Origin: Agrypnia vestita
Lineage: Eukaryota; Arthropoda; Insecta; Trichoptera; Phryganeidae
Assembly: GCA_016648135.1 (NCBI GenBank)
Contig: JADDOH010004218.1
Coordinates: 34,553-98,552, forward strand
Reading direction: 5' to 3'
Length of the DNA stretch: 64,000 nucleotides
In this document: positions 33,520 to 45,454 of the stretch, piece by piece
Layout of the letters: each line of letters opens with the position of its first letter
Position numbering within the stretch: the first letter of the stretch is position 1
Notes under the pieces: generated by a model
What the model was told of the DNA's origin: nothing
Database searches by the model: none
The model's input: only the letters and a program-made list of their open reading frames with translations
Translations under genes and position numbers: made by a program

Positions 33520-33858
33520 TTTATTTTAATACTGCGGGGTGGGTACAAATATCGAGGAACACAATGGTGGCCAAACAGATAAATTAATTAATGTACACAC
33601 AAAATTCTCTTAGTCCTGTCTCCAAGGTAAAATGTTCTCAATCCGAGTATCCCTCATCCCGTCTGCTAATGTCCTTAAAACTTCTTCGCGTAATCTTCGC
33701 TCTGGAAGCGTCTCCATCGTATCAGTCTTGGACTCTTCTACTTGTTTTCGGATAAATCCTTCGTGGGTCACAACTGTAGGCTCCTCTATATGTGCCCAAG
33801 CAAATTTTTTGCATGTTACTTTGTCGATTATCAATAGCGTATGCTTAAAGCTTGATCT
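33520..33858 (-). CDS. Candidate 3'-terminal exon of an unknown gene
   Basis: On the minus strand 33858 to 33610 is open for about 80 codons and ends in a stop: SFKHTLLIIDKVTCKKFAWA, HIEEPTVVTHEGFIRKQVEE, SKTDTMETLPERRLREEVLR and so on to ILPWRQD. A stop lies 12 bases upstream of the open part, so translation would have to enter through a splice acceptor; TTTTGAG immediately before it is a possible but weak one. AATAAA occurs 85 bases after the stop (33525-33520). The composition is charged and balanced, unlike most shadow frames here. I recognise no family. A TE fragment or chance frame is possible. Confidence 0.3.
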
Positions 33859-33861
33859 CAA

Positions 33862-34400
33862 AAGTTACCCAACATCTGTCTGTGAAGACACTTTAACACC
33901 AAATATATGTCCGGAAATGATGATTTAAAAGTAAGTGTTGATTCAAAAGCTGTCTTTCTTTCTTTGTTTTTCACTTTTTTCTTTTATAACTTAATATTGT
34001 TGATATTTATTATTATGTAATTATTGCTTTTCATACTTTGTTTCTCACTTTTTTGGTGTATCGCTCCTTTTCTCTCATTCTGTTGGTTAGATTAGCGTTT
34101 AAGATTTGAAATCATATTGGTATGAGTCGTTCTTAATTGAGCACCAGTTTAATATTTCGAGATTACGTTGTTTTGTTGATTTATTGTAACTAAGAACTTG
34201 TAAATACTATGTATAAATAAATAAATGATTAAAGATAAGGATCAAATTGGTACAAATATAACTAAATTCTTACTTCTGATGGTCGCAAAATTTTCGCCTC
34301 CTGATTGATGCCTTTCCACTTCTTTTGATAGATTACCTTCTGCTTCCAACCCTCCTTCCTCGTAGCCTCTTCACATCAGCCAGTACATTTTCTGGTTTGT
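33862..34400. other. Unassigned AT-rich sequence
   Basis: Nothing recognised. Confidence 0.4.
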
Positions 34401-34404
34401 GTCT

Positions 34405-34545
34405 TCTGGGGTATTATGTGATGGTGGACCCTGCAATGGTATCCGAAAAGTCGGTCAGAAAGGTCGTAATAACATATCCCAGGCATAATACCCCAGAAGA
34501 CACAAACCAGAAGATTCTGAGTGGCCGTGAAAACCTAAGAACATT
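34405..34545 (+). mobile_element. Single-arm relic of the 14.7-kb palindrome family
   Basis: TGATGGTGGACCCTGCAATG, GTATCCGAAAAGTCGGTCAG, then CCCAG and AAACCAGAAGATTCTGAGTG, GCCGTGAAAACCTAAG follow the right arm of 14729-14850 in order. The hammerhead core is broken (TGATGG and CGAAAAG). Confidence 0.7.
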
Positions 34546-34924
34546 GTTAGCCAGTACATTGTCCGTAAGACGCCATCTGGGTCTGCCTAGCGGTCTTTTC
34601 TTGGTAGGTTTAGTCCTATGTACTAATTTAATGACTCTATTACTGCTTTCCCGACGTACTTCTCACATACAAGTTAGTCGGTTAGATCTGAAAGTGCTCG
34701 TTATAAAAGGGTATTGTGATAGGGAACGAGTTCTGCATTGCTCCTAAGTCTACTGCAATACTCGGTATGATTCTCAGTGTTGTCCTTAATACTTACAAAC
34801 GGGAAAGACCTCCGTTGTTCTTTAAGGACCAGTTTCCATAACTTCACCCGATGTGTTATTACTAAATTGATGATAGATGTTTGAAAACGTATTGTGGATT
34901 TGGACAAGTTATTGGGAGATGGGT

Positions 34925-35240
34925 TTTATAAAAGTTTATGTAGCGGTCAATGAGTAGTGGCGAAAGAAAACTTTCCTCCGGATCCAGGTAGAACGTAGAT
35001 CGACTGAACACTTTAGTTCCTCCCTTTTCAGAAGGGTGGTAAGCCTCTACAGTGGCACTTTATTCCTTATCACAAGGTCTTGTACGATCGTGCACGAAAA
35101 AAGCACACACAAACCAAGGCAGTAATATTAAGTCATTGATAAAAGATTTTGGTAGAGCGTGCACTATTGTAAGGTGTTGGAGAAGGTGAGTATGCTCAGA
35201 TAAATCAGGTCTTATTTGTCGAACAAGAAATTAAACAACA
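34925..35240 (+). repeat. Repeat family shared with 50030-50340
   Basis: Common blocks in the same order: TTTATGTA-AGGTCAATG, TTTCCTCCGGATCCAGGTAG, TCAGAAGGGTG, AGAGCGTGCACTAT and GGTG-GTATG. Divergence is high (perhaps a third of positions). No termini or coding sequence were defined. Confidence 0.65.
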
Positions 35241-35368
35241 GTATTGTATGAAAATAAACTAGCGTTAAAATAATGAATATTTAAACATTGACGGTCATTT
35301 TCTCAGTATGTTTCAAATAACAGGTAGTACCTTGTTATTATTTCAAAGGTATGATATATATTGAAACG

Positions 35369-36047
35369 TGCACCCGGGGGATGTAATCAAAATCCCGTAC
35401 CTGTGTCTATTTCTCAGAAGCCATTAAACCCAGCCGCACTGTAAAATTGTCAGTCTTCCCAAAGGTGCATATTTCCAATGAATTTGGCTGCCGGGGACTC
35501 CGCCCAGCAACAGCAAATAAACGATTGTTGGCTAATGCATCCTCACTACCATCAAAAAGGTATAAAAGCCTTGCACTCGTACTCCCAGCCAGGATATACT
35601 GTTCGGAAGACTCCAACAGTTCTTGCGTTACTAGGAAGTGTCCAGGAGTGATTCATGGCAAAACTAGGAAACGATATCACTGCCGCAGTCGAGTGTTCTT
35701 CTGCCGGACCGTAGCAAGCTGAGCTTACGTAAAGCTCGAGTCTCGTCGAGTGCTTATCTCCGAGACGTTTCTCCGCCATCGCTTTTTCTGTCGATTTTTT
35801 TCCGGCAAGGGCTTCCGCTGAATCTGTGAAGAAGAAGAATTGTGACTACGCCAGGGACCTAAGGGCTTTTGATAATTTTATTTTATATTCTGTGTGCTCT
35901 TTTATATTTTGACTGTTTATATTTCTGTGTGTTCTTGGACATTTCTACCGTTTATATTTCTGTCTTTTCCTCGTATTTTGACTGTAAATAAATTGTTGTG
36001 AACAAAAAACTTTTCAGTTATTTCCACGCCTTTGTCACTTGCACACA
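35369..36047 (+). mobile_element. LTR-like segment, about 680 bp
   Basis: Starts TGCACCCGGGGGATG and ends CACTTGCACACA. It has a GC-rich U3-like part, a TATAAAAG box near 35560 followed 25-30 bp on by an initiator-like CACTCGTACTC, and an AATAAA signal near 35988 before a short U5-like tail. This is the layout of an LTR. No target duplication or internal genes were found, so a solo LTR is the reading; an isolated host promoter cannot be excluded. Confidence 0.45.
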
Positions 36048-36927
36048 TAATATGAAACGCCCACTCCGTTTCAGTATGAAATAAAATTTAATTACTTCAT
36101 TCCTACGGAATTATACAAAACGCAATTTTTTTTTTTTTTTTAAATTGTCACACGAAACGATGTACAAAATAACAACTTGCTTTCACCGCAAGTCACAGGT
36201 CGATTGAAAAATAAATCAAAATTTAAACAACACAACGCCCGCAAAGCGAGCGAGCGATAACAGCGGCAAATGACGTCGCGTCACGTCTATCCAGGCAGGT
36301 ACCTCTGCTGAAATGACCGATTGACATCCGTGACCTGCCGGTGGACTGATTGGATTATTTGGTTTTGTTGTTTGGTAAATCCTTGCCAAACTTCCCGAAA
36401 CGGACGTGGACGGGGAAAATTCATCGGAGTAATAAATAATATTTTCAATTCATACAACATGATGACCGTATAAAAAGGTGGCCATTTTATTTGTTTATTT
36501 GTTTATTTGGAAATATTAACAGATATAATAAAATGATATATAAATATATGAAAGTGTAAATAGTTAGCAGGGTTCGAAAAAATCCGATTTTTATAAAAAA
36601 AATCAAAAAATCGAATTTTCTATATATATCGGATATATATCAAAAATTGGATATTGTTTTTTTTTTGCACACGTCGATTGATACAGGTGCATGCAAGTTT
36701 TAGGATTTTTGAATTTCCTGGTGAAACAGAGTATAAATCCTGCCATGTTTTGTACTTTACTAATTATGTTTTATATTAGTGTAGATAGTAAGTTTTTAAA
36801 ATTAATATAAAAATAAAAAATTAATATTATATAAAGATTGATGATTAATTAATGAATTTTCACACACATTGTGGTGAGTCATAATATCTTAAATAAAATA
36901 ACTTTTTGTTTAACACCACTTTATTGA
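36048..36927. other. Unassigned sequence
   Basis: 36240-36420 is GC-richer without a frame. 36560-36680 is A/T-run rich. Nothing recognised. Confidence 0.4.
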
Positions 36928-36930
36928 GTT

Positions 36931-36976
36931 TAAACCAACTAGTTTCGACTCACAGCTGAGTCTTCATCAGGGTTCA
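36931..36976 (-). ncRNA. Minimal type I hammerhead ribozyme motif
   Basis: Read on the minus strand from 36976: TGAACC (stem I), CTGATGA core, one extra A, GACTCA-GCTG-TGAGTC (perfect six-pair stem II), GAA core, ACTAGT (self-complementary stem III), T (cleavage after the GUU triplet), GGTTTA (stem I partner, six pairs counting one G-U). All invariant positions (CUGANGA, GAAA) are present. The very short palindromic stem III is the design described for hammerheads of Penelope-like elements, which cleave as dimers. A 13-bp inverted repeat (36928-36940 and 36985-36997) encloses it. The extra A between CTGATGA and stem II is the one departure from textbook form. Confidence 0.75.
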
Positions 36977-36984
36977 GTATTAAC

Positions 36985-37050
36985 AGTTGGTTTAAACGAT
37001 TAATTAATGAATTAAAATCATTAGTTATATCCAACCACAAAGTTAACGTC
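36985..37050 (-). mobile_element. PLE-type terminal flank of the hammerhead
   Basis: ATATCCAACCACAAAG near 37029 also occurs beside the motifs at 12880 and, with changes, 32230, linking these loci to one family of terminal repeats. Confidence 0.5.
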
Positions 37051-37099
37051 ATACACATCAAAAATAGAAGTTATTAAATCATTAGATCTTTGACACACT

Positions 37100-37860
37100 C
37101 TGGAAAACAACAGAGTAGACAAAGTATGTTATGAAGACGATGCAGCCCTTAAAGCGGATAATGAAGATAACCTCCAAAGACTCCTACACAAATTCCACAT
37201 CTTGGCAAAGCCATTCAACATGAATGTCTCCATCTACAAAACAAAAGCATGGTCACTTCAAAACAGTCAGTACGCTGCAAACGTGTAGTAGATAATACAA
37301 CAATAGGGCAAATAATGCGATTCAAGAACTTGGACTTTGAAATATTAGTGACCTATGTGAAGAAGTTAGGGAAGAAGCAAATAAAGCATCCATTGTAGCT
37401 GCATGCTTGAGAACTACTGTGTGAAGAAATAAACGCATGTTAAATGAGAGTAAAATAAAAATCTATAAAACCTGTGCAAGACCGATCATGGCATATGGCA
37501 TTGGTACAAGAACCGACACCACAAGAACGACCGAAATGAAAACATTCAAACCTATCACGGGAGTAACCATCAGAGACAGAGTACCGAACTCTGAAATTCT
37601 GAAGATCTACGATGTCGAAGATATTGTACGATGGGGGAAAAATAGATAGAGATACTAGTGAGACCACGTAGACAAAGTGTTACTCTAAAAGAGAGGTAAT
37701 AAATGCGAAGAGTGAGATACTTGCAGGCACCAGACCTTCAGCAAGACCACCAATAAGATGAAGGGACAACTGGTCATGGAGCAGCAGTCGGCAAACAACA
37801 AAATAATACAACATAGGCAGAAGAAGAAGAGGCTGAATATTTTCGTTTCTCTTATATTTT
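37100..37860 (+). mobile_element. LINE reverse transcriptase and tail relic
   Basis: 37109-37258 translates to NNRVDKVCYEDDAALKADNE and DNLQRLLHKFHILAKPFNMN, which is the RT palm with the F/YADD catalytic motif changed to YEDD. After stops, 37437-37650 gives KIKIYKTCARPIMAYGIGTR and TTEMKTFKPITGVTIRDRVP, and 37725-37800 gives RPSARPPIR and a RRRRG tail. Order and motifs fit the pol of an insect LINE with a long C-terminal domain (EMKTLRRIxGxTxxDRxRN, RPxGRPxxRW). At least three frameshifts or stops. Confidence 0.75.
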
Positions 37861-38639
37861 GTTAATAAAAGAAATGATAAGAGCTTCACCCAAAATTTTT
37901 CTAAATGACCTCGCTTGTTGAAAAAGACCGAGATGATTGGAGAAGAATTATCAAGACGGGAGTCAAAGTATAGAGAGTTTGAGAATAAATTGATTTTTGG
38001 GTTCTAAATTGTCCTAATCTCAAATTTTTAAAAAATACATAAATTCAAGAAGCCATTTTCCACCCAGAGATAATATAATTATTTTGTACGTACTGAGATC
38101 GTTCTTGCTAAACTCCTGCGATTGAATTAAAAATACATCTCAAAGACTTGAAAACGCTCTCGGGCCAGCAAGAAGAATATTTATGTATATTTACATTTCT
38201 TGGAGTAATGAAAATTCATGAGGCAAATTTCTTCCATCCCTCTTAATCTCCACTCTCGTCTGGACTTCACCTAAATTCCTTATTGATTTTCTCCAAATAA
38301 ATTATGTTCCAAATGAACCGTACCTAAAGCGTCAATGATTTATTATCGCTGTATAAAAATATACTGAAGGATTATCTGTTCATTTATTTCTTTATAATTA
38401 CTGTTGATAGTTTTTTCGTTAACAAAACATCGTAAATATTCAATAAAAGTCAGTTGATCAAATAAAACACTTAGTTTTTCTATTCGTAAGCAACTAATGT
38501 GTTATTATTATGACTTTTAATTGTCACTGGTAAATACTGAAAAACTGTCCTTTTCCGAGCCGCAAATATCGTCACACACGACAATAACTCAAAGAGAGGA
38601 ATTTATTAGAAGCATTGGTTCAAGATTTGAAGCCAAGGG

Positions 38640-38935
38640 ATGATTGACATACTAATGTGGACAGTTAAAATTACAAACAATCAGATTGTAAGAATAAATA
38701 ATGCAAAAATAGTGGCTAGCATATGGGACACATTCTTAGAGTGAAGAGTGGGTCTGTGAAATGATTTGGGCACGCAAAAAGTATGATTAAGATGAATGTA
38801 TAGAAGTGGATAAAGGAAATATATGAAGCGATTATCAACTCTGACAACTTAAAAGAGGCCCTCAATGAAATATCGAATATTGTTAGATGACTCTGATGGA
38901 TGCTTCAACAATTGATGAGCAAAAATGAGAAGATG
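38640..38935 (+). mobile_element. Badly degraded LINE tail
   Basis: VRINNAKIVASI, then VKWFGHAKSMIKMN with a shifted frame, WIKEIYEAIINSDN, correspond loosely to the LRWFGHVxRMxxxRxxKxIYEA region of LINE pol. Several stops. Confidence 0.45.
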
Positions 38936-39004
38936 ATTTAAAGTTAAGGTGACAAATTTTGGTATTTGGAACAAGCATAAGTAGCTTTAGCGATGAAATA
39001 GCAT

Positions 39005-39520
39005 GATGATAAGTTCTTCTTCTTTTTCTTCCTTTCTTTCTCCCCACAGCCATTTATTTCCCCCCACAGTGGTTATATCGTCGGCCCATCTTTTTTGAGG
39101 TCTTTCGACGCCTCTTTAATTCTACCAAGGTCTCCACTCCAGAACTCTGGGAGTCTATCTTGTAGCATCCTGCTTTGCAACATTCCCTGCCCATTGCCAT
39201 TTTAGCTTCGCTACACGATCCATGAATCCATGATATCCACTACTCTAGTTCTGCGATTAATTTCATCATTTCTTATTCTATCTCTTAGGCTTATTCCAAG
39301 CATGGATCTCTCCATGGATCGTTGCATTCATTTGAGCTTTTCTACACTTTTTTTGTAAGGGCCATTGTCTCCACTCCATACGTCATCACTGGTAGTATAC
39401 ACGATTCAAAGACGTTAATTTTTAGGCTAATTGAGATCTCTTTGTTCTCGAAAATATGTTTGAGTTTGCCAAAAGCAGCCCAGCTCATTCCTATTCGTCT
39501 TGGCAATTCTACTGTCAATG
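39005..39520 (-). mobile_element. RTE-type LINE reverse transcriptase relic
   Basis: Minus strand from 39515: ELPRRIGMSWAAFGKLKHIF, ENKEISISLKINVFESCILP, VMTYGVETMALTKK, after which frames break and RECCKAGCYKIDSQS and DGPTI follow. RIxxAWAAFGKLxxIF and CVLPVMTYGxETWxLT are diagnostic of the RTE clade. The catalytic FADD lies upstream and is absent. The first 55 codons are uninterrupted. Confidence 0.8.
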
Positions 39521-42050
39521 ATGACAAGTTCGAAAATAAACGTATACTTGTGTGGAGCGGAAAGACCGGCCGGCTGTCGAGGCCGCGGCTAGAGGACCAC
39601 GCCATTCCATAGCCTGCACCCGTAAAGTGAAAAACGCCCTAGTCACTCTCCTTGCAATTATTATTGTAACCGAAATTTTGTAATAAATGTAATTTATAAT
39701 AACTTGTTAGCAGTAAATAAACAATGAGATAAATGTAAGTACGAATAATTTTTTTGATCAACCGTTTCTTTCACACGTAAACTTGTATACATTTTAGTTC
39801 TGCTCTAACTCTGCCGTAGAAATTTGAAAAGTAATATTCAATGCTTCGAAGCTAGATATCTCAGATTAGTGTAAACGCCGGATATCCTTTCGGAAACAAA
39901 GCGGGCGCAACATGTATTTCAAATTGTTCACGCGACAGCCGGTGTGCTTTATGTTGGTTTTTCTCAGACAGACACGAGCAATGTGCAAACATTCTCCAGG
40001 CAGAGAGCTTGTAGCGCGGGCCCGAACACGCCGGCTGCGGAGAAACTTCCTGATGTAATGAGGACTTATGTATGTCTTGGGAGGAGCCGGCGCTACCCCG
40101 AACTACCCTCCCCGCGCTAATGGACTTTATTATTATTTATTCGCTCACCTTTTAAAAGTTGCGCGTAGGACTGCGAGGGTGGCTTCTAACGATACCTCTG
40201 CTCCCTCAACACACAACCTGATAATTACGGCTCCATTATTGTATTTGGGGGAGACTGCTGGAAATGCGGTAAACGGTGTTTCTGAGAGTTGTTTACCTCG
40301 CAAGAACAACAACTCTATAGCAGAACACAACATTGTTACGAGTGTTTAAACGTAGAAATATTGATAAATTATGGCCTTTTAATACTAACAACAAACTTAG
40401 CTGCAGGGATAGTCAGATAGAGTAAAATACCATACTCTTCTGACCTGGCACAGCATTTTCATTGGTACCGCGGAAGCTTTTAGTGGTCTTCGTAATTTTG
40501 GGTTTCTAATCATGTCAGGGCTTTTGTTCTGTTGCTGATGCCTCTAACACTCAACTAAACTCAATTAATAAATATACCTATATAAACAAAATCCAATGAT
40601 TGCGTTCTTACACGATATATAAAAATAACTATTACACCACTTTTCATTCAATAATTCTCAAATGCAACATACATCACCCATAAAATCACTAAAATTATAG
40701 TCCACCACTGTAAAATGCTGGTCCATAATTAAAAAAAGCTGATACACAGTTTTATCTTCTAGCAATACTCTCAAAATACGAGAAAATTCCATGATAATAC
40801 CTTTTAATACTTCCACAAATACCGGTAAAGTGCCATTACTGTAATGGTAGTTTTCAGTTATTTTTGCATACCCTAAGTGAAGATCCATCAAAAGTGTTGA
40901 TAAAACGCATCTTCATCTTACACCGTTGTAATTTCGGACTTCATCCGGCTCTAAATACCTGACTTGAGCTGTTTGGTCCTTGAAGAATCGTATCCAAAAT
41001 ACTTAGGAATATCAGTTTCATCCCATGAGCCGCTGTGAGCCGCGCTGCCTAGCAAATGACTGCCTCCCCTAATGGAATTAGAAAGAATGATGGCGGTAAA
41101 GGCCCGCGGAGGAGCCTTCATGAATATTTACGGAAAATAATTAGTTGGATGAATAATATCTCGGTTGACTCGGGGTAGCTCACTTCCAAACAATTAAATT
41201 AATTAAAACTTTTGATTGCCGCCGGTCCGCGGGCGCCTCTGCTTCTCAAATTACTAAAACCGCCCATACTAAGGCAGTTAATTCGACGCCGGATTCTTGA
41301 GCGCCCGGCGAACGTTGGTGAATTCGCTGTTTCGCAAAGTACACGTAAAGAGTAACTAGGAAGTGCACGCGGTAAGCTCACTTTGTGCCCGCAGACAATA
41401 CGTCATCACCGGTCTGCTTTGTTAGTCTATTAAATGGGTCAAAGGTTTGGTTGTTTCAATAATGAAGCCCAATTCTAGATAATATCATTTAGAATGTTCT
41501 TCGAGAAGAGATATTTATTCTACGTTTAATCTTTGTAACATTTTGAGGATGTATATATGGCATCTCATCCCTTAAATACATAACCAACAATCTAGGTCAC
41601 ACACGCACACAAATGTGGCGAGTGTGCTGCGTAGACAAAATGTGGCACAGTAGTGTACACGAGCCATCGACACAGGTCAGCGAAGCACCGACAGCACACG
41701 CATATAGCCAGACTTTAAGAGAGTTCTTTGTTCCCAAAACATAAAAATAGCCCTGTACGGGCATGTCAGTCTCTCAACTACCCCCGGCGTAGGTCGGAAA
41801 CCCTGTTCCGGCGAAGTCTTTATCATTGTCTTTATTATTTTAATTATGTATAACTTGTAATTGGTTTATCGAGAAAATAAATTAATAAAACATTTCACGA
41901 CTTTGGAGAATTATATAACGGGTGGTGACCATAAAGCAATCTTCTCCTCATTTATCGATCACCAAAAATTGGTGACTACCAATGCTCACCTTTATCCCTA
42001 AAGATTCAATTATTAATTTTTTAAAAAATGTATTTCTTTTAACGTTTATA
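39521..42050. other. Mixed unique-looking sequence with GC-rich segments
   Basis: 39880-40350 and 40920-41400 are GC-richer and show no repeat partner or recognised protein. 40390-40460 (CATACTCTTCTGACCTGGCA) is a short LINE 3'-end trace like 9470-9500. 41580-41920 has promoter and AATAAA-like signals followed by GGGTGGTGACC, so it could be LTR-derived. Confidence 0.4.
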
Positions 42051-42051
42051 G

Positions 42052-42078
42052 GTTTTGATACAACTGTATATTCGTCAG
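42052..42078 (-). ncRNA. Degraded hammerhead-like core
   Basis: Minus strand CTGACGA (42078-42072), extra A, TATACA-GT-TGTATC hairpin, then AAAAC where GAAAC is expected. CTGACGA still satisfies CUGANGA; the lost G12 would abolish cleavage. Confidence 0.4.
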
Positions 42079-44391
42079 AAAGGATGCATTCTTGCATACA
42101 GATCATGTCCAACTCATTTTTCATGAAAGAAAGAAAGTAATTAGTAAATTGTAAATGAAATTACCCTGTTTTGTTATATCTTGTCCATACGTATACTTTG
42201 TTAATTTGAACTAAACAAGAAACTGGAATAGAAGTACCCGTGTGGCTTGTGGTGAAAGTCTGAATGAATAAAAAAATCCACCATTAACTTTTATTGAATG
42301 TTAGAATGCCGGTACTAGCAAAAACATCATGACACCATCAAAGTGTCAACAATAAAACTGATGTCTGGTGATGATTGTAATGAATCTGAGTGACGTCTGT
42401 CTAAAGAATGAAAGTGACAGAGGGCATGGAAGAAAGAGAGAGAGAATGTCATTAATCGACAGGCGCCATTTTGTTGGCTCTCTCATTGCGTAGTGACCGC
42501 GACGTGAGCATCAATCTTATTGTACTATAACCAAACTGTTGTCACTTGTAAAACAATAAAATAACTGGAAGCCAACAACGAGTTTCATTATAATTCCGAG
42601 AATCAAGCTCCACATACAAGAAAGAACATAACAATGATGATGATGATGACCTGGAGATGCTAGAAGTAGAAAATAGGCATAAATATCAAAGAAAAAGGCC
42701 AACATCATACTGTTTTCTTCTCCTGATTGCAACCAGGGAAAGACAACGTAAAAAAAGAAGAATAGCAAATAGACTACAGCATTCAGCCAATAGCCTCTAA
42801 GAGGGGAACTTCTACCAGTTGAGAGGGAACAAAATAAAGAGAATGACATACGAGGAACAACCTAATCATCGTTTGATGATGGTGGTTGGTAAACACATTT
42901 TTTTATTTGACAGTGTCAATTTAAATTAGAAACATGAAACTGGCCTTTGTTTAATGCAGAGTAGTATCCCCTATTGACCATTATTCTTCGCAATTACTCC
43001 CTCGCAAAATGAATATATCCTCCTGTGACTACCAGAGGAACAAAAGGCTTTCTGTCCGCGGGGCTTACCTGCCGCTCGGCTGAATGCTTTGTATTAGGAC
43101 AAAGTTTTAACAAAACTTTATGGAATACGTAATAACCCCTTGTCATACGAGACTATAACCGCAGACGAGCAATAAATTCGCATAAAAAAACCTTTAACAA
43201 TTCCAAATGAAAAATATAAAATAAATGTATTTTAAATATATTTTAAATATTTATAATCCATTTACACAGTCAAAGTGGTGGGTGTGCGAGAAAGCAGTTA
43301 CTATCGAATCAAAACAGCGCTCTGAGACCAATCTCGATGTATTATAGAGACAACATTGTTTTTGCATTTGCATAGACATTTCTTATTTCTTTTGACACAA
43401 CTAGCACCTCAAAATTATTGTTGAAGAAAGGGAATGTTTTTTGTTTTAGAAATCGATGTAAATGTGATTTTATAAATTTAAAAAAAATACAATTTTATTC
43501 ATTCTTAAAATATTCCGCATTTACAGCTAAAAAAACGAAATTAAACGGTCGGAGATGGGGCTTGAATCTCGGGCCAGCAAACCCGAAGGTGGCAACGATA
43601 GCGATGTTGCTATAAAGACGCGACGCCATTTCATGTTACCCCCAGTCGCCAGGGTTTAGAATAGTACATTTAACTGCCGGCAGGGGAAATATAAAAAAAA
43701 TGTTCTAATATTCTGATAATGATAGAAGTCGTTATTTCTATTTAATGGGTGTCGGATTTATATATAAGTAAATACTTATTCTTTAGGTCATTATGTAAAA
43801 GTACCGTTATTTTTGACAGGGTAGAGCTAGTGTAATATTATTATTATTATAAACTGTACCATGGAGGCATTAAATTGCTGAGTGATTTAAATTCACTTTA
43901 ATATGAGATTGACATTTTTCCCTACTTCTTGCAACAACGTTTGTTCCGACGCGACGCCTTTATTTTTTGCAGTTTCGCTTATAGGCAATTATGCGCTAAA
44001 TAAACCTTTAATAGAGATGTACAACTTCCTAATGTAGTAAGTACCGTTTCATCTTTCCGTGATATTTGGCCTTCAGTAGAGGAACTTCAATAACCTCAAA
44101 ACTATCACACGTCAGATCTGCGATGCATATTGATGCATGCTCTAGCTCCATCAAAGTTGCCTCCTTTGAGGCGAACTAGAGACGCTTAATGCATCCCTAA
44201 TATTATTTACCAAATTTCAAGTTAAATTGGAACCCTATCAATACTTGGTATGTGCATAATTATTATATTATCTAACAATCACCTAACTAACCATCACGCC
44301 GTTTCTCCACAGGGATAGAAAGAGTAGAACTACATTTTGTTGACTTTTGAATGAATGACTTTTCCTTGCCGTATCATTATTTAAACTTGCA
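42079..44391. other. Unassigned sequence
   Basis: No repeat or gene recognised. 43020-43160 is a GC-richer unique-looking patch. Confidence 0.4.
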
Positions 44392-44722
44392 ACCGTAGAT
44401 GCTCCGTCAAAATCGATCTTATGACCTTCTGTCATAGCTTGCTATGCTAGAGATGACGTGAACTTTTTGTATTTACGTCCACAGCATGTCCGGCTATTCC
44501 AGCGGATATCTTTCAGTTGCTTCGTCCAATGTAACTTTTATCACAGGTGCTGCATTGTATCTCATATATTCCTTGGAATTCCAGAGGGACGACGTCTTTT
44601 GCGTTTTTCAGTAGAGAGGCAATCTTATTTTCTGTTTTGAATGTTGTTCTAATGTTGTGTGTTTTTAAATATTCACGGATTTTTTCTGTAGATCCTTTGA
44701 TGGTGACGCCATCTTTGACGGT
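44392..44722 (-). mobile_element. Penelope-like element GIY-YIG endonuclease relic
   Basis: Minus strand from 44722: VKDGVTIKGSTEKIREYLKT, HNIRTTFKTENKIASLLKNA, KDVVPLEFQGIYEIQCSTCD, KSYIGRSN, stop; then in another frame KYKKFTSSLA and AMTEGHKIDFDGASTVAS. GIY (with EIQC) and KSYIG are the two signature strands of the GIY-YIG nuclease domain, the spacing fits, and the KxxIxxILKKHxIxT lead-in with the HKIDFDGAS tail is typical of the C-terminal half of PLE proteins. One frameshift and at least two stops make it inactive. The reverse transcriptase half is not in the window. Confidence 0.85.
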
Positions 44723-45454
44723 TCATCCGTTTTTTTAAGGTTCTGTCTCATGACGAACGATCTTCCTGAGGGTCTAGAACTGCAGCCAATTACGGATGAC
44801 ATTGTCAATGGTCTATCGCCATCTATTCTGGTGTCATTTTTATTTATATTTATTTATTAAGTGGTACATAATACTAATACTAAATATTCATATACCTTTA
44901 TAATTATGATTTATTTCTTGTTGTGTCGTCTGCAGTGTTGTGTCTTGAACATTTTAATATTCCTCTCTTTTTTTACATTCCCTGGTTGATTACTGTTTAA
45001 TTTTAGACCTTTGTAATATAAACAGTTTTGTGTATTTGTTCTTAATATTTTTAATTTTTTTACAATTCCATTTCACGTATTATATTCATGAATATCTGCG
45101 TTATTATTTAAGAGGTATAAGACTCTATGGTGACCAGGACCTATAGTGTGAAGTGTAATAAAGCAGGTTAACCAATGAGTGGTCAAAAACGCAGCAGCAG
45201 CGAATAACTAGCCTTTGCTGGTTGGGACCTCGCGCCGCTTTCCCATTTTCTTCGCCAATTCTTCTTTAACCGTATTTCCAACTACATGTATCTGGATGTG
45301 TATAATCTTAAGTATCTTGTTATTATTATATTTAAACTACATCCTGGTAATTTTTATTTACAATAAATCAGTAAATCAATATACCAACCACCAGTATTAA
45401 TGTATTTTTGCATACCTGTTGCCTCCCTTCCTCCCCTCCCTATGACCTCCCAGA
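44723..45454. other. Unassigned sequence
   Basis: AT-rich; nothing recognised. Confidence 0.4.

Noticed and set aside
34325..34747. 140-codon plus-strand frame
   Set aside because: It runs through a non-coding PLE-type repeat arm and has no recognisable protein features; chance frame.
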